The notes: generated from the sequence alone by a model not told the origin. A stretch of 64,000 nt of DNA from Roseisolibacter agri (GCF_030159095.1 NZ_BRXS01000004.1:491673-555672), one strand, 5' to 3'. Shown: positions 35,479 to 45,932, numbered from the stretch's first letter. Made by a program: numbers and translations.

Positions 35479-36138
35479 GTGCCCGCCCGTCCGTCGTCCG
35501 ATCTCCCTCGCCGCTGGGCGCAGCTCGTCCTCGGCCTGTTCGGCTGGGGCGCGTCCGTGGTGCTGATGCTGCGCAGCGGCCTCGGGGTGGGCCCGTGGGA
35601 CGCCTTCCATCAGGGGCTGCACCTGCGGCTCGGCATCGGCATCGGCACGGCGAGCATCGGGGTCGGCCTGCTGATTGTCGCCCTCTCGCTCCCGCTCGGG
35701 CTGCGACCGGGCCCCGGGACGATCGCGAACATGGTGCTCGTCGGCCTGTTCACGGACCTGCTGCTGCCGCTCGTGCCGCCCGCCGCAGGTCCGGCCTGGG
35801 GGCTCGCGTACCACCTCTCCGGCATCCTGCTCTGCGGGTGGTCCACGGGCGTCTACATCGCCGCCGGGCTGGGGAAGGGCCCGCGCGACGGCCTGACGAT
35901 GGGGCTGTCCGCGCGCCTCGGGTGGCCGGTGCGGCGCATCCGCGCGCTCATCGAGCTGTCGGTGCTGGGCGTCGGGTGGGCGCTCGGTGGCACGCTGGGC
36001 GTCGGCACGCTGCTGTTCGCGCTGCTCATCGGTCCGAGCATGCAGTGGGGGCTGCGCCGCTGGGGCGTGCTGCCGGCGCCGCTCGCGCGGGAGGAGCGCC
36101 CAGTCCGCTCCGTTGAACCCGTCCGGCGCGCCGGGTAG
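35479..36138 (+). CDS. YczE/YitT-like membrane protein
   Basis: A 219-residue membrane protein from GTG 35479, with five to six helices. It shows the YczE/YyaS pattern: FGWGASVVLMLRSGLGVGPWDAFHQGL near the N-terminus, and later GLGKGPRDGLTMGLSARLG, a second copy of the G-x-GPxD motif, suggesting an internal repeat. The family is annotated as putative transporters, with roles in lipid or amphiphile handling suggested in Bacillus, but function is unproved. The 3' end is highly charged. Confidence 0.8.
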   Translation: MPARPSSDLPRRWAQLVLGLFGWGASVVLMLRSGLGVGPWDAFHQGLHLRLGIGIGTASIGVGLLIVALSLPLGLRPGPGTIANMVLVGLFTDLLLPLVPPAAGPAWGLAYHLSGILLCGWSTGVYIAAGLGKGPRDGLTMGLSARLGWPVRRIRALIELSVLGVGWALGGTLGVGTLLFALLIGPSMQWGLRRWGVLPAPLAREERPVRSVEPVRRAG

Positions 36139-36215
36139 CTTTCGCGGGCTGGGCGCGCCGGGGCAGGCCCCCGTGCGCCGACCGGCATTCCCTGGCCGAC
36201 CGTCCCGGATTCCCG

Positions 36216-37427
36216 ATGCCCGATACCTCCCGCCAGCCCGTCATCGTCAGCGCCGCGCGCACCCCGATCGGGAAGTTCCTGGGGTCGCTGAGCGCGCTCA
36301 CGGCGCCCGAGCTGGGCGCCGTCGCCATTCGTGCCGCCCTCGAGCGCGCCGGCCTCCCGGCCGACCAGATCCAGGAGGTCATCCTGGGGAACGTCATCCA
36401 GGGGGGCGTCGGCCAGGCGCCGGCGCGGCAGGCGCTGCTGAAGGCCGGGATCCCGGCCACCGTCTCCGCGCTCACCATCAACAAGGTGTGCGGCTCGGGC
36501 CTCAAGGCGGTGATGCTGGCGGCGCAGGCGATCAAGGCGGGCGACGCCGACGCGATCGTCGCCGGCGGCCAGGAGTCGATGTCGAACGCGCCGTACTACA
36601 TGTACGGCATGCGCAACGGCGTGAAGCTGGGCGACCAGAAGCTCGTCGACGGGATGATCAAGGACGGCCTCTGGTGCGCCGTCTGCGACGTCCACATGGG
36701 CGGCCACGCCGAGTACACGGCGCGCAAGGCGGGTGTGTCGCGCGAGGAGCAGGACCAGTTCGCGGCCGGCTCGCACGCCAAGGCGATCGCGGCCCAGCAG
36801 GCCGGGAAGTTCGCGGCCGAGATCGCGCCGGTGACCATCCCCGGCAAGAAGGGCCCGACCGTCGTCGACAGCGACGAGGGCCCGCGCGCCGACACGACGG
36901 CCGACACGCTCGCGAAGCTGCGCCCCGCGTTTCCCGACAAGGGCACCGCGCCCGAGGATCTCACGGTCACCGCGGGCAACGCGTCGTCGCTGAACGACGG
37001 CGCCTCCGCACTGGTCGTGACGAGCGAGGCGTACGCGATCGCGCATGGGCTGCCGATCCTCGCCCGCATCACGGCGTACGCGACCGGCGCGACGAATCCG
37101 CAGGACCTGTTCTTCGCGCCCATCACGGCCGTGCAGAACCTGATGAAGAAGGCCGGCACGTCGATCGGCGACTACGACCTGATCGAGGCCAACGAGGCGT
37201 TCGCGTCGCAGGCGCTCGCGACCGGCCGCGGCCTCGGGTGGGCCGACGAGCGCGTGAACGTGAACGGCGGCGCGATCGCGCTCGGCCACCCGATCGGCGC
37301 CAGCGGCGCGCGCGTGCTGACGACGCTCCTGCACGCGCTGCAGGACCGCGACAAGGCGACCGGCCTCGCGACGCTCTGCCTCGGCGGCGGGGACGCGGTG
37401 GCGCTCAGCGTGGAGCGGGTCAGCTGA
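36216..37427 (+). CDS. Acetyl-CoA C-acyltransferase (thiolase)
   Basis: A 403-residue thiolase II-type enzyme, catalysing reversible condensation of two acyl-CoAs or thiolytic cleavage of 3-ketoacyl-CoA. All catalytic residues are visible: nucleophile C92 ([10 protein letters not shown]), H358 (GHPIGASG) and C388 (LCLGGGDAV). It begins a plus-strand run with a 3-hydroxyacyl-CoA dehydrogenase and an acyl-CoA dehydrogenase. The short pantetheine loop fits an acetoacetyl-CoA thiolase, but beta-oxidation use is equally compatible. A TAGCTT hexamer is present at 36136. Confidence 0.93.
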   Translation: MPDTSRQPVIVSAARTPIGKFLGSLSALTAPELGAVAIRAALERAGLPADQIQEVILGNVIQGGVGQAPARQALLKAGIPATVSALTINKVCGSGLKAVMLAAQAIKAGDADAIVAGGQESMSNAPYYMYGMRNGVKLGDQKLVDGMIKDGLWCAVCDVHMGGHAEYTARKAGVSREEQDQFAAGSHAKAIAAQQAGKFAAEIAPVTIPGKKGPTVVDSDEGPRADTTADTLAKLRPAFPDKGTAPEDLTVTAGNASSLNDGASALVVTSEAYAIAHGLPILARITAYATGATNPQDLFFAPITAVQNLMKKAGTSIGDYDLIEANEAFASQALATGRGLGWADERVNVNGGAIALGHPIGASGARVLTTLLHALQDRDKATGLATLCLGGGDAVALSVERVS

Positions 37428-37495
37428 GCACGACCGGCCCATCGTCGTCGGCGCTGACGCGCTGGGTCGGGTTCGACGGCGGCCGGCCCGGCGCC

Positions 37496-38371
37496 GTGTG
37501 GCGGCTGCTGGGCTACGTGCTGGCGTTCGTCGCCGGCAGCGCGATCGCCGACGCGGTGCTGTCGCCGCTGGCCGCGACGCTGTTCGCGACGACGGGCGCG
37601 CGCCTCATCGTGTACTCGTGGGTCAGCCTCGCCGGCGCGGCGCTGGCGCACGTGGTCGCGCTGCGCTGGATCGAGAAGCGCAGCTGGCGCGACGTCGGGC
37701 TGGGACGCGACGCGCTGCGGCCGCGCGCGCTCGCAGGTGGCGCGGCGGTCGGCGCGCTGGCGGTCGGCGTGCCCGCGCTGCTCATGCTCGGCGCCGGCCT
37801 GCTGCGCGCCGAGCCGACCGCGGACGGCAGCTGGTGGGGCGGCGCGGCGTCGATGCTCGCGATGCTCGCCCCCGCGGCGCTGTTCGAGGAGCTGCTGCTG
37901 CGCGGCTACCCGTTCCTCGTGCTGCGCGAGGCGGGCGGACCGGCGGTCGCGCTCGCGGTCACGAGCAGCGTGTTCGGCGTGCTGCACCTGCAGAACCCGA
38001 ACGCCACGCTCGGCTCGGTGGCGATCGTCGCGCTCGCGGGGGTGTTCCTGGGCAGCGTGCTGCTGGCGACCGGCAGCCTGTGGGCGGCGTTCGCGGCGCA
38101 CCTGGCGTGGAACTGGACGCTGGCGGGGTTGCTTCACGCGGCGGTGAGCGGCGTGCCGCTCGCGACGCCGGACTATCAGGTGGTGGACGCGGGACCGGAC
38201 TGGCTCACGGGCGGCGCGTGGGGCCCCGAGGGCGGCGCGGCCGCGGCCGCGGGAATGCTGCTCGCGCTGGGCTGGCTCTGGCGGCGTGGGCGCGGCGCGG
38301 CTCCCGCCACCCTTCACGGATCACTCGACGGTTCACTGGACGCGCGGCCCGACGGCCGCGGGAGCTTCTAG
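37496..38371 (+). CDS. CPBP family intramembrane metalloprotease
   Basis: A polytopic protease-like protein of about 291 residues with seven or eight helices. The CPBP/Rce1 motifs are present: [10 protein letters not shown] (EExxxR), FGVLHLQNP (FxxxH) and HLAWNW. In bacteria these proteins process peptides or act as stress or lipid-anchor factors; no substrate is evident here. The only standard start codon in frame is GTG 37496, yet the preceding codons ([16 protein letters not shown]) look conserved and are open back to the thiolase stop, so translation may begin at a CTG near 37424. It sits inside an acyl-CoA gene run without obvious metabolic link. Confidence 0.8.
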   Translation: MWRLLGYVLAFVAGSAIADAVLSPLAATLFATTGARLIVYSWVSLAGAALAHVVALRWIEKRSWRDVGLGRDALRPRALAGGAAVGALAVGVPALLMLGAGLLRAEPTADGSWWGGAASMLAMLAPAALFEELLLRGYPFLVLREAGGPAVALAVTSSVFGVLHLQNPNATLGSVAIVALAGVFLGSVLLATGSLWAAFAAHLAWNWTLAGLLHAAVSGVPLATPDYQVVDAGPDWLTGGAWGPEGGAAAAAGMLLALGWLWRRGRGAAPATLHGSLDGSLDARPDGRGSF

Positions 38372-38372
38372 C

Positions 38373-39239
38373 ATGGCGGACGGCACCACCGGGCGCGCGA
38401 TCGCGGTCATCGGCGCGGGGCAGATGGGGAACGGCATCGCGCACGTCTTCGCGCAGAGCGGCTTCGACGTCGCGATGCTCGACGTCAGCGACGCGGCGCT
38501 GCAGCGCGGCCTGCAGACGATCGAGAAGAACCTCGACCGGCAGGTGAAGAAGGGCGCGCTCGACGCCGCGGCCAAGGACGCGACGCTCGGCCGGCTGACG
38601 ACGCACACGGACCTCGCGGCCGTGAACGGCGCGGAGCTCGTCGTCGAGGCGGCGACCGAGAACGTCGACCTCAAGTTCAAGCTGTTCGGCGACCTCGATC
38701 GGCTCGCGGGCCCCGACGCCATCCTCGCCAGCAACACCAGCTCGATCGCGATCACCGAGATCGCCGCGCGCACCAAGCGCCCCGAGCAGGTCATCGGGAT
38801 GCACTTCATGAACCCGGTGCCGGTGATGCAGCTGGTCGAGGTGATCCGCGGCCTCGCGACCTCCGACGCGACCACCGCGAAGGTGATGGAGCTGGCGCGC
38901 ACGCTCGGCAAGACGCCGGTCGAGGTCAACGACTTCCCGGGCTTCGTCGCCAACCGGATCCTGATGCCGATGATCAACGAGGCCGTGTACTGCGTCATGG
39001 AGGGCGTCGGCACGCCCGAGGCGATCGACACGGTGATGAAGCTCGGCATGAACCACCCGATGGGGCCCCTGACCCTGGCCGACTTCATCGGCCTCGACAC
39101 GTGCGTCGCGATCCTCGAGGTCATGCACCAGGGCCTCGGCGACCCGAAGTACCGCCCGTGCCCGCTGCTCAAGAAGTACGTGGCGGCGGGGTGGCTGGGC
39201 CGGAAGTCCGGTCGCGGGTTCTATTCGTACGCTTCGTGA
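38373..39239 (+). CDS. 3-hydroxyacyl-CoA (3-hydroxybutyryl-CoA) dehydrogenase
   Basis: A 288-residue NAD-dependent dehydrogenase of the short FadB-like/PaaH/Hbd type. Rossmann motif [19 protein letters not shown], catalytic His in [11 protein letters not shown] with the downstream Asn in [17 protein letters not shown]. It reduces acetoacetyl-CoA to (S)-3-hydroxybutyryl-CoA or the reverse, in the cytosol. It begins one base after the CPBP stop region and is followed immediately by the acyl-CoA dehydrogenase, so the group is cotranscribed. No crotonase is in the window; that step must be encoded elsewhere. Confidence 0.93.
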   Translation: MADGTTGRAIAVIGAGQMGNGIAHVFAQSGFDVAMLDVSDAALQRGLQTIEKNLDRQVKKGALDAAAKDATLGRLTTHTDLAAVNGAELVVEAATENVDLKFKLFGDLDRLAGPDAILASNTSSIAITEIAARTKRPEQVIGMHFMNPVPVMQLVEVIRGLATSDATTAKVMELARTLGKTPVEVNDFPGFVANRILMPMINEAVYCVMEGVGTPEAIDTVMKLGMNHPMGPLTLADFIGLDTCVAILEVMHQGLGDPKYRPCPLLKKYVAAGWLGRKSGRGFYSYAS

Positions 39240-39241
39240 AC

Positions 39242-40402
39242 ATGTTCGACGCGCTGTTGCCGCTGACGGAGACGCAGCGGGAGATCCAACGCCTGGCGCG
39301 CGACTTCGCGCGCGAGCACATCGCGCCGTTCGCGGCCGACTGGGACCGCCGCCAGTACTTCGAGCCCGCGCTCGTGCGCCAGATGGGCGAGCTGGGCTTC
39401 CTCGGCATGCTGCTGCCGGAGGAGTACGACGGCCTGGGCCTCGACGCCTCGTCGTACCTGCTGGCGCTGGAGGAGATCGCGGCCGCCGACGCCTCGGCGG
39501 CGGTGATGATGAGCGTGCACAACTCGCTGCCGACGCAGATGCTCCTCAACTGGGGGAGCGACGCGCAGAAGGAGCGCTACCTGAAGCCGATGGCGCGCGG
39601 CGAGCTGCTGGGCGCGTTCGCGCTCTCGGAGCCGGACAGCGGGAGCGACGCCGCGTCGCTGCGCTGCCAGGCGGTGCGCGACGGGGACCACTGGGTGCTC
39701 AACGGCACCAAGGCGTGGATCACGTCGGGCACGTACGACCGGCTCGTCGTGCTCGTGATGGCGCGCACCGACACGGCCGACGCGCGCCGCGGCTCGAAGG
39801 GGATCTCCGCCTTCGTCGTGACGCCCGACATGCCGGGCTTCAAGGTCGGCAAGAAGGAGAACAAGATGGGCCTGCGCGCGTCGCCGACCGTGCAGCTCGT
39901 CTTCGAGGACCTGCGCGTGCCGGCCGAGAACCTGCTGGGGCAGGAAGGGCAGGGCTTCGCGTACGCGATGCAGTCGCTCGACCACGGGCGGCTAGGCATC
40001 GCGGCGCAGAGCATCGGCATCGGGCGCGCGGCGCTGGAGGCCGCCCGCGACTACGCCGACCAGCGCAAGCAGTTCGGCCAGCCGATCCGCCAGTTCCAGG
40101 CGATCCAGTTCAAGCTGGCCGACATGGCGACCCGCCTCGCGGCGGCGCGCGCCACCCTGCACGCGACCGCCGCCGCCAAGGAGCGCGGCGAGCGCGTGAC
40201 GCAGTTCAGCTCCATCTCCAAGCTCTTCGCGAGCGAGACGGCGATGTTCGTCACCGACGAAGCGGTCCAGATCTTCGGCGGCTACGGCTACGTCACCGAC
40301 TACCCGGTCGAGAAGTACCTGCGCGACGCGAAGGTCACCGAGATCTACGAGGGCACCTCGGAGATCCAGCGCGTGGTGATCGCGCGCGAACTCTACGCCT
40401 GA
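39242..40402 (+). CDS. Acyl-CoA dehydrogenase
   Basis: A 386-residue FAD enzyme introducing an alpha-beta double bond in acyl-CoA. The N-terminal helical domain starts [18 protein letters not shown]; the middle beta domain has [11 protein letters not shown] and WITSG; the C-terminal domain has [16 protein letters not shown] and the QIFGGYGY segment. The catalytic base is the Glu of [15 protein letters not shown], as in short-chain and butyryl-CoA types. A GTG at 39236 overlapping the previous stop is an alternative start. Its neighbours point to short-chain or branched-chain acyl-CoA oxidation. Confidence 0.94.
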   Translation: MFDALLPLTETQREIQRLARDFAREHIAPFAADWDRRQYFEPALVRQMGELGFLGMLLPEEYDGLGLDASSYLLALEEIAAADASAAVMMSVHNSLPTQMLLNWGSDAQKERYLKPMARGELLGAFALSEPDSGSDAASLRCQAVRDGDHWVLNGTKAWITSGTYDRLVVLVMARTDTADARRGSKGISAFVVTPDMPGFKVGKKENKMGLRASPTVQLVFEDLRVPAENLLGQEGQGFAYAMQSLDHGRLGIAAQSIGIGRAALEAARDYADQRKQFGQPIRQFQAIQFKLADMATRLAAARATLHATAAAKERGERVTQFSSISKLFASETAMFVTDEAVQIFGGYGYVTDYPVEKYLRDAKVTEIYEGTSEIQRVVIARELYA

Positions 40403-40416
40403 AGGATTCCCGCCTC

Positions 40417-41562
40417 ATGACGAGCGCCGCCATCATCCCGCCGACGCGCAGCACCAACGCGCCGGACCTCGCCGACTCCAGCAGCCTGCAGCTGTTCGAC
40501 ACGATCGCCGGCATGGGCCACGAGCAGGTCGTCGTGTGCCACGACAAGGCCAGCGGCTACCGCGGCATCATCGCCATCCACGATACGACGCTCGGCCCGG
40601 CGCTGGGCGGCACGCGCTTCTGGAGCTACGCGACCGACGCCGAGGCGATCGTCGACGCGCTGCGCCTCTCGCGCGGCATGACGTACAAGAACGCCGTGGC
40701 CGGCCTCAACCTCGGCGGCGGCAAGAGCGTCATCATCGGCGATAACCGGACGCCGAACCGCGAGATGATCTTCCGCGCGCACGGCCGCTTCGTCGACTCG
40801 CTCGGCGGGCGCTACGTGACGGCCGAGGACGTGGGCACGAGCACCGGCGACATGGACTTCGTGCACATGGAGACGGACTACGTCGCGGGCCTCGCGGGCG
40901 CGTCGGGCGATCCGTCGCCGGTGACCGCGCACGGCGTCTTCCGTGCCATCCAGGCGTCGGCCTTCCGTCGCTGGGGCTCGGACAGCCTGGAGGGGAAGAC
41001 GATCGCGATCCAGGGCTGCGGCAACGTCGGCTATCACCTCGCGAAGGAGCTGCACCGCGCGGGCGCGAAGCTGATCGTCGCCGACATCGACGCCGAGCGC
41101 GTGAAGCGCGTGGTGAACGAGACGGGCGCCCGCTCGGTCGCGACCGACGAGATCGTCGGCCAGCAGGCGGACATCTACGCGCCGTGCGCGCTGGGCGGCG
41201 GGATCAATGACCGCACGATCCCGCAGCTGCGCGTCGAGATCGTGGCCGGCGCCGCGAACAACCAGCTGCTCGAGGACCGGCACGGCGACGAGCTGGAGGC
41301 GAAGGGGATCCTCTATGCGCCGGACTACGTCGCGAACGCCGGTGGCGTGATCAACGTCTACAGCGAGCTGGCCGGTTGGAGCCGCGAGCGCTCGCTGCGC
41401 AAGGCGGACGAGATCTACCACACGGTGCTGAACGTCTTCGACATCGCGAAGCAGGACGGCATCCCGACGTACCAGGCCGCCGACCGCCTGGCCGAGCGCC
41501 GCATCGCGGCCGTGCGGAGCATGGTGAAGACGTGGCCGCAGTGGCCGAACAAGGCGAGCTGA
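40417..41562 (+). CDS. Leu/Phe/Val-type amino acid dehydrogenase
   Basis: A 381-residue NAD-dependent amino acid dehydrogenase. The dimerisation domain has [11 protein letters not shown] and the glycine-rich [20 protein letters not shown] segment with catalytic Lys residues; the Asp in [14 protein letters not shown] follows. The Rossmann domain begins [17 protein letters not shown]. The family deaminates leucine, valine or phenylalanine to 2-oxo acids. Adjacent acyl-CoA dehydrogenase, 3-hydroxyacyl-CoA dehydrogenase and thiolase genes make branched-chain amino acid breakdown likely; this is inference from context. It starts 14 bases after the preceding stop. Confidence 0.9.
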   Translation: MTSAAIIPPTRSTNAPDLADSSSLQLFDTIAGMGHEQVVVCHDKASGYRGIIAIHDTTLGPALGGTRFWSYATDAEAIVDALRLSRGMTYKNAVAGLNLGGGKSVIIGDNRTPNREMIFRAHGRFVDSLGGRYVTAEDVGTSTGDMDFVHMETDYVAGLAGASGDPSPVTAHGVFRAIQASAFRRWGSDSLEGKTIAIQGCGNVGYHLAKELHRAGAKLIVADIDAERVKRVVNETGARSVATDEIVGQQADIYAPCALGGGINDRTIPQLRVEIVAGAANNQLLEDRHGDELEAKGILYAPDYVANAGGVINVYSELAGWSRERSLRKADEIYHTVLNVFDIAKQDGIPTYQAADRLAERRIAAVRSMVKTWPQWPNKAS

Positions 41563-41569
41563 GGGCACC

Positions 41570-42106
41570 ATGAAGGAGTCCATCCCGATCGCCGCCGACC
41601 ACGCGGGCTTCGAGCTGAAGGAGAAGCTGCGCGCGGCGCTGGAGCGGCGCGGCTTCGCGGTCGACGACCTCGGGCCGTCGAGCGACGCCTCCACGGACTA
41701 CGCCGACTACGCGCACCCGCTGGCCGACCGCGTGTCGACCGGGCAGGCGGCGCGCGGCATCCTGATGTGCGGCACGGGGCTCGGGATGTCGTACGCCGCC
41801 AACCGTCACCCGCACGTGCGGGCGGCGGTGGCATGGGCGCCGGAGATCGCCGAGCTGGCGCGCCGCCACAACGACGCGAACGTGCTCGTGCTGCCGGCGC
41901 GCTTCCTCTCGGAGGAGGAGGCGGAGCAGATTCTGGACGCGTGGCTGGCGACGCCGTTCGACGGCGGGCGCCACGAGCGCCGGATCGAGAAGATCGAGAC
42001 GACGGACGCGGCGCGGGCCGAGGAGGCCGCGCGTCACCACCCCGACCATCGCGTCGGCCTGGGCGAGCAGGGCCCCGGCGGGCACGCGCACGAGGAGCTC
42101 GAGTGA
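41570..42106 (+). CDS. rpiB: Ribose-5-phosphate isomerase B
   Basis: A 178-residue RpiB/LacAB-family isomerase interconverting ribose-5-P and ribulose-5-P. D10 and H11 ([11 protein letters not shown]) bind the sugar phosphate and C67 ([22 protein letters not shown]) is the catalytic base position. The normal fold ends near residue 150; the remaining 30 residues form a His/Glu/Gly-rich tail that is unusual ([26 protein letters not shown]) and might bind metal. glyA begins within its stop codon (GTGA). Confidence 0.93.
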   Translation: MKESIPIAADHAGFELKEKLRAALERRGFAVDDLGPSSDASTDYADYAHPLADRVSTGQAARGILMCGTGLGMSYAANRHPHVRAAVAWAPEIAELARRHNDANVLVLPARFLSEEEAEQILDAWLATPFDGGRHERRIEKIETTDAARAEEAARHHPDHRVGLGEQGPGGHAHEELE

Positions 42107-43392
42107 AGAACTGGACCGACTGGGACCGCTGCCCGCCGGGCGCCTCCCTCTCCGAGACGGATCCTGAGATCGCGCGCCTGATCGAGCTGGAGATCGCGCG
42201 CCAGAACGAGGGGCTGGAGCTGATCGCGAGCGAGAACTTCGTGTCGCCGGCGGTGCTCGAGGCGATGGGCTCCCCGCTCACGAACAAGTACGCCGAGGGG
42301 CTGCCCGGGAAGCGCTACTACGGCGGCTGCGAGGTCGTGGACCAGGTGGAGCAGCTGGCCATCGACCGCGTGAAGCAGCTGTTCGGCGCCGAGCACGCGA
42401 ACGTGCAGCCGCACTCCGGCGCGTCGGCCAACGCCGCGGTGTTCCTCGCCTTCCTCAAGCCGGGCGACACGTTCCTCGGCATGGACCTGTCGAACGGCGG
42501 CCACCTGACGCACGGCTCGCCCGTGAACTTCTCGGGCATCCTGTACCGGGCCGTGTCGTACGGCGTCACCGACGACGGGCTGCTGGACTACGCGCAGATG
42601 CGCGCGCTGGCGCGCGAGCACAAGCCGAAGATGATCATCGCCGGCTACAGCGCGTACTCGCGGGCCATCGACTGGCAGCAGTTCCGCGACGCGGCCGACG
42701 AGGTGGGCGCGATCTTCATGGTCGACATGGCGCACTTCGCGGGGCTCGCGGCCGTCGGCGCGTATCCGTCGCCCGTGCCGTTCGCCGACGTCGTGACGTC
42801 GACGACGCACAAGACGCTGCGCGGCCCGCGCGGCGGCATCATCCTCTGCAAGGCGCAGCACGCGAAGGCGATCGACAAGGCGATGTTCCCGGGCATGCAG
42901 GGCGGCCCGCTGGAGCACGTGATCGCCGCCAAGGCGGTGTCGTTCGGCGAGGCGCTGCGTCCCGAGTTCGCGACGTACTGCCAGCGCGTGGTCGCCAACG
43001 CGCAGGCGCTGGCGGCGGCGTTCGTGCGGCGCGGGTTCCACGTCGTCTCGGGCGGCACCGACAACCACCTCATGCTGCTCGACCTGCGCAACCGCGGGCT
43101 GACCGGCAAGGTGGCGGAGCAGGCGCTCGACAAGGCGGGGATCACGGTGAACAAGAACACCGTGCCGAAGGAGACGCAGTCGCCGTTCGTGACCAGCGGC
43201 ATCCGCGTGGGCACGCCGGCGGTCACGACGCGCGGCATGGGCGAGGCCGAGATGGCGCGCATCGCGGAGCTGATCGACCGCGTGCTGCAGGCACCCGAGG
43301 ACGCGTCGGTGCTGGAGTCCGTGCGGTCCGACGTGCGCGAGCTGGCCGCCCGCTTCCCGCTCTATCCGGCGACGGCGGGCGTCAGTCACTGA
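42103..43392 (+). CDS. glyA: Serine hydroxymethyltransferase
   Basis: PLP enzyme converting serine and tetrahydrofolate to glycine and methylene-THF, 429 residues, starting at GTG 42103. The family start [27 protein letters not shown] is intact. The Schiff-base lysine is in [14 protein letters not shown]. Length is normal. It is translationally coupled to rpiB (4-base overlap), a pairing common in bacteria. A large hairpin follows. Confidence 0.95.
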   Translation: MKNWTDWDRCPPGASLSETDPEIARLIELEIARQNEGLELIASENFVSPAVLEAMGSPLTNKYAEGLPGKRYYGGCEVVDQVEQLAIDRVKQLFGAEHANVQPHSGASANAAVFLAFLKPGDTFLGMDLSNGGHLTHGSPVNFSGILYRAVSYGVTDDGLLDYAQMRALAREHKPKMIIAGYSAYSRAIDWQQFRDAADEVGAIFMVDMAHFAGLAAVGAYPSPVPFADVVTSTTHKTLRGPRGGIILCKAQHAKAIDKAMFPGMQGGPLEHVIAAKAVSFGEALRPEFATYCQRVVANAQALAAAFVRRGFHVVSGGTDNHLMLLDLRNRGLTGKVAEQALDKAGITVNKNTVPKETQSPFVTSGIRVGTPAVTTRGMGEAEMARIAELIDRVLQAPEDASVLESVRSDVRELAARFPLYPATAGVSH

Positions 43393-43413
43393 GCCCGGCG
43401 TGAGCCCGTGGCG

Positions 43414-43458
43414 CCGGCCGCGGAGCCGGGGTCCCTTCGGGGATCCCGCCGCGGCCGG
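43414..43458 (+). terminator. Two-tier hairpin terminator of glyA
   Basis: An outer 10-bp stem (43414-43423 with 43449-43458, CCGGCCGCGG and complement) encloses an inner 9-bp stem capped by a TTCG tetraloop at 43436-43439. Lies 22 bases after the glyA stop. Confidence 0.7.
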
Positions 43459-43541
43459 GCGCGGTCCGCAAGGGTCGCGCCGCCCGTTCGTGCCCTGTGC
43501 AGAGGTTGCGGGGCGGGGGACGGAGGGGCAGTTTGCAGCAC

Positions 43542-43572
43542 CGGCGGCGCGGCGTTGCAGGCCGCGCCGCCG
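43542..43572. repeat. 12-bp inverted repeat upstream of Minf_1886 gene
   Basis: Arms CGGCGGCGCGGC (43542-43553) and GCCGCGCCGCCG (43561-43572) around GTTGCAG. The word TTGCAG recurs just before the stem. It may be a leader structure or second terminator. Confidence 0.5.
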
Positions 43573-43648
43573 CGCGTCCATTGAGCGTTGTCGAGCAGGA
43601 TCGGGCAGGGCGTTTCGCTCACCGAGGTCGCACCTGGAGTATCTGACG

Positions 43649-44035
43649 TTGTCCGAGTTGGCGTTCCGCGACGGGATCATGGACCAGATCCGACTGCGCG
43701 AGCCCCGCTTTCACGAGCGCGGGTTCCTGTTCGTGCTGTCGGCGCTGGAGCACTGCCAGAAGACGCTCACCGAGCGGCGGCACATCACCGGCGCCGAGCT
43801 CGCGCGCGCGTGCCGCGACCTCGCCCTCGAGCGCTACGGCGTGCTCGCCCGCCTCGTCCTGGACCACTGGGGGATCCGGTCCACGGACGACATCGGCGAC
43901 ATCGTGTTCGCGCTCGTCGACCTAGGGCTGCTGATCAGCCAGCCCAACGACTCCCGCGACGACTTCGCCGGCGTGTTCGACTTCGATACGGCGTTCGAGC
44001 GCGACTATCCCTGGAACTGCGCGCTGCTCGGCTGA
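43649..44035 (+). CDS. Minf_1886 family protein
   Basis: A 128-residue protein of the Minf_1886 family, a conserved family of unknown function found in Verrucomicrobia, Planctomycetes and related phyla. The sequence follows the family closely: FLFVLSALEHCQKTL, HITGAELARACRDLALERYG, VLDHWGIRSTDDIGDIVFALVDLGLL and DDFAGVFDFDTAF. All-alpha, cytosolic by composition. I place the start at TTG 43649, which has GGAG about 9 bases upstream and gives the family length; ATG 43679 would cut the first conserved residues. It is followed by a small zinc-ribbon gene. Confidence 0.8.
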   Translation: MSELAFRDGIMDQIRLREPRFHERGFLFVLSALEHCQKTLTERRHITGAELARACRDLALERYGVLARLVLDHWGIRSTDDIGDIVFALVDLGLLISQPNDSRDDFAGVFDFDTAFERDYPWNCALLG

Positions 44036-44098
44036 TCGACCGGCGACGCCGCCCGGTCGCCGCGTGGCCGCCGCGCTCCGCCACCACCGCATCCCCCG

Positions 44099-44290
44099 AT
44101 GCCCACCGAACTACCGACCTGCCACAAGTGTGGCGCGGGGACGCTCCTCCCGCTCAGCGACTACGGCCGCGACGGCGCGCCGATCACGTACAAGGCGTGG
44201 GTCTGCAGCAATCCCGAGTGCGGCTTCAACATCCGCATCGACAACGGCGAGATCGGCTACGGGCGCACGGTGGGGCCCTCGCACAAGTGA
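44099..44290 (+). CDS. Small zinc-ribbon-like protein
   Basis: A 63-residue protein with two cysteine knuckles, CHKCG near the N-terminus and CSNPEC after about 25 residues, the pattern of a zinc ribbon. The rest is short strands (YKAWVC, FNIRIDNGEIGYG). It may bind nucleic acid or act as a small adaptor; no specific family can be named. It lies 63 bases after the Minf_1886 gene and may be cotranscribed. Confidence 0.7.
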   Translation: MPTELPTCHKCGAGTLLPLSDYGRDGAPITYKAWVCSNPECGFNIRIDNGEIGYGRTVGPSHK

Positions 44291-44375
44291 GCCGCGCGCG
44301 GCGTCGCTGCCCTGGACGTCCCATCCCGCGAGCGGCGGCCCATCCGGCCGCCGCTTTCGTTTGCGTCCACGTCGC

Positions 44376-45932
44376 ATGACCGAGCATGCGGCTGCGACTT
44401 CCGCGGTGCGCGTGACGCGCGCGGACGAGGCCAGCGCCGCCGACCGCGCCGCGATCGATGCGGGCACGCCGTCGCGCGCGCTCATGCAGCGCGCCGGTGC
44501 CGCGGCGGCGTCGGAGATCGTGCGGCGATTCGGCGCGCTGCTCGATCGCGGCGTCGCGGTGCACGCGGGACCCGGGAACAACGGCGGCGACGCGTACGTG
44601 GTGGCCGCGGCGCTCGCGCGCGCCGGCGTGCGCGTCGGCCTCACCGCCTGGGGGCCGGCCGAGCCCAAGACCGACGACGCGCGCTTCGAGCGCGCACGCG
44701 CGCTGGCCGCGGGCGTGGGCGCCCCGCCGACGGGCGCCGAGCGCGTGGTCGTGGACGGCGTGCTGGGCGTCGGCGCGAGCGGCGCGCCGCACGGCTGGGC
44801 CGCGCAGGCCATCCGCGCCATCGTGCAGGCGCGCACGCTCGGCGCATCGGTCGTCGCGCTCGACGTGCCAAGTGGGCTGGACGCGACGACGGGCGCGATG
44901 CCGGGCGGCGTCGTGCGCGCGGACTGCACGCTGACGTTCGGCAGCTGCAAGCGCGGGCTGCTCGTCGCGCGCGACTGCGCGGGTGCGATCGCGGTGCTCG
45001 ACATCGGCCTCGATCCGTCGCTGATGGGCGACGCGCCCGCGCTCGTGGGCCGGCCCGCGCCGCGCGCCTTCGCGGCGTCGGCGCACAAGGGGACGCGCGG
45101 CAAGGTCGTGGTGTACGGCGGCGGCGCGGGCATGGCCGGCGCGGCGCTGCTCGCGGGCCGCGCGACGCTCCGCACGGGCGCGGGGCTGGTGAAGCTGGTA
45201 GTGGACGCCGCGAGCGTGCCGGTGGTGCAGGGCGCGCTCCCGTCCGCGCTCGCGGCTGCATGGCCTGACGACGACGGCGCGCTGCGTCGTCACGTGATCG
45301 ACTGGGCGGACGCGGTGCTGCTCGGCCCGGGACTCGGCACGGGCGACGACGCGCGCGCGCGCTGCGAGCGCACGCTGCAGGCGTGGCGCGGCCCCGTCGT
45401 CGTCGACGCCGACGCGCTCAACGCGTTCGCGGGCGACCTCGCCGCGCTCGGCGCGCTGCTGCGTGGGCGGCCGGCACTCGTGACGCCGCATCCGCTGGAG
45501 CTGGCGCGGCTCGCGGGCACGCCGCTCGACGACCTGCTTTCGCGTCGCTTCGACCTGCCGCGCGAGATCGCGGCGACGCTCGACGCGACGGTGCTGCTCA
45601 AGGGGACGCCGACGGTCGTCGCCGACGCGCGCGGCGTGCTCGTGGTGCCCACGGGCGCGCCGGCGCTGGCGACGGGCGGCAGCGGCGACGTGCTGGGAGG
45701 GATCGCGAGCACGCTGCTCGCCCAGGCCGCGGGAGAGCGGGTCGCGTCGCTCGCCGCCGAAGCCGCGTGGGTGCACGACCGCGCCGGAGCGATCGCCGCC
45801 GAGCGCCGCGGCGGCGCCCGGGGCGCCACGCTCGACGAGGTGGTCGACGCGCTCGGCGACGCGTGGCCGCGCGTCGCCGCGCCGCCAGCCGCGTATCCGG
45901 TGCTGGCGGAGCTGCCGCGCGTCGTCGGCTGA
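44376..45932 (+). CDS. nnr: Bifunctional NAD(P)H-hydrate epimerase / dehydratase
   Basis: A 518-residue metabolite-repair enzyme restoring hydrated NAD(P)H. The N-terminal YjeF_N epimerase domain (about 10-215) contains AGPGNNGGDAYVVAAAL and the VVVDGVLGVGASG and LDVPSGLDATTG motifs. The C-terminal ADP-dependent dehydratase (ribokinase-like, about 230-505) contains KGTRGKVVVYGGG, LLGPGLGTGDD, TPHPLELARLAG and ATGGSGDVLGG. Both domains look complete. ATG 44376 is the first sensible start. The following 499 bases are gene-free. Confidence 0.94.
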   Translation: MTEHAAATSAVRVTRADEASAADRAAIDAGTPSRALMQRAGAAAASEIVRRFGALLDRGVAVHAGPGNNGGDAYVVAAALARAGVRVGLTAWGPAEPKTDDARFERARALAAGVGAPPTGAERVVVDGVLGVGASGAPHGWAAQAIRAIVQARTLGASVVALDVPSGLDATTGAMPGGVVRADCTLTFGSCKRGLLVARDCAGAIAVLDIGLDPSLMGDAPALVGRPAPRAFAASAHKGTRGKVVVYGGGAGMAGAALLAGRATLRTGAGLVKLVVDAASVPVVQGALPSALAAAWPDDDGALRRHVIDWADAVLLGPGLGTGDDARARCERTLQAWRGPVVVDADALNAFAGDLAALGALLRGRPALVTPHPLELARLAGTPLDDLLSRRFDLPREIAATLDATVLLKGTPTVVADARGVLVVPTGAPALATGGSGDVLGGIASTLLAQAAGERVASLAAEAAWVHDRAGAIAAERRGGARGATLDEVVDALGDAWPRVAAPPAAYPVLAELPRVVG

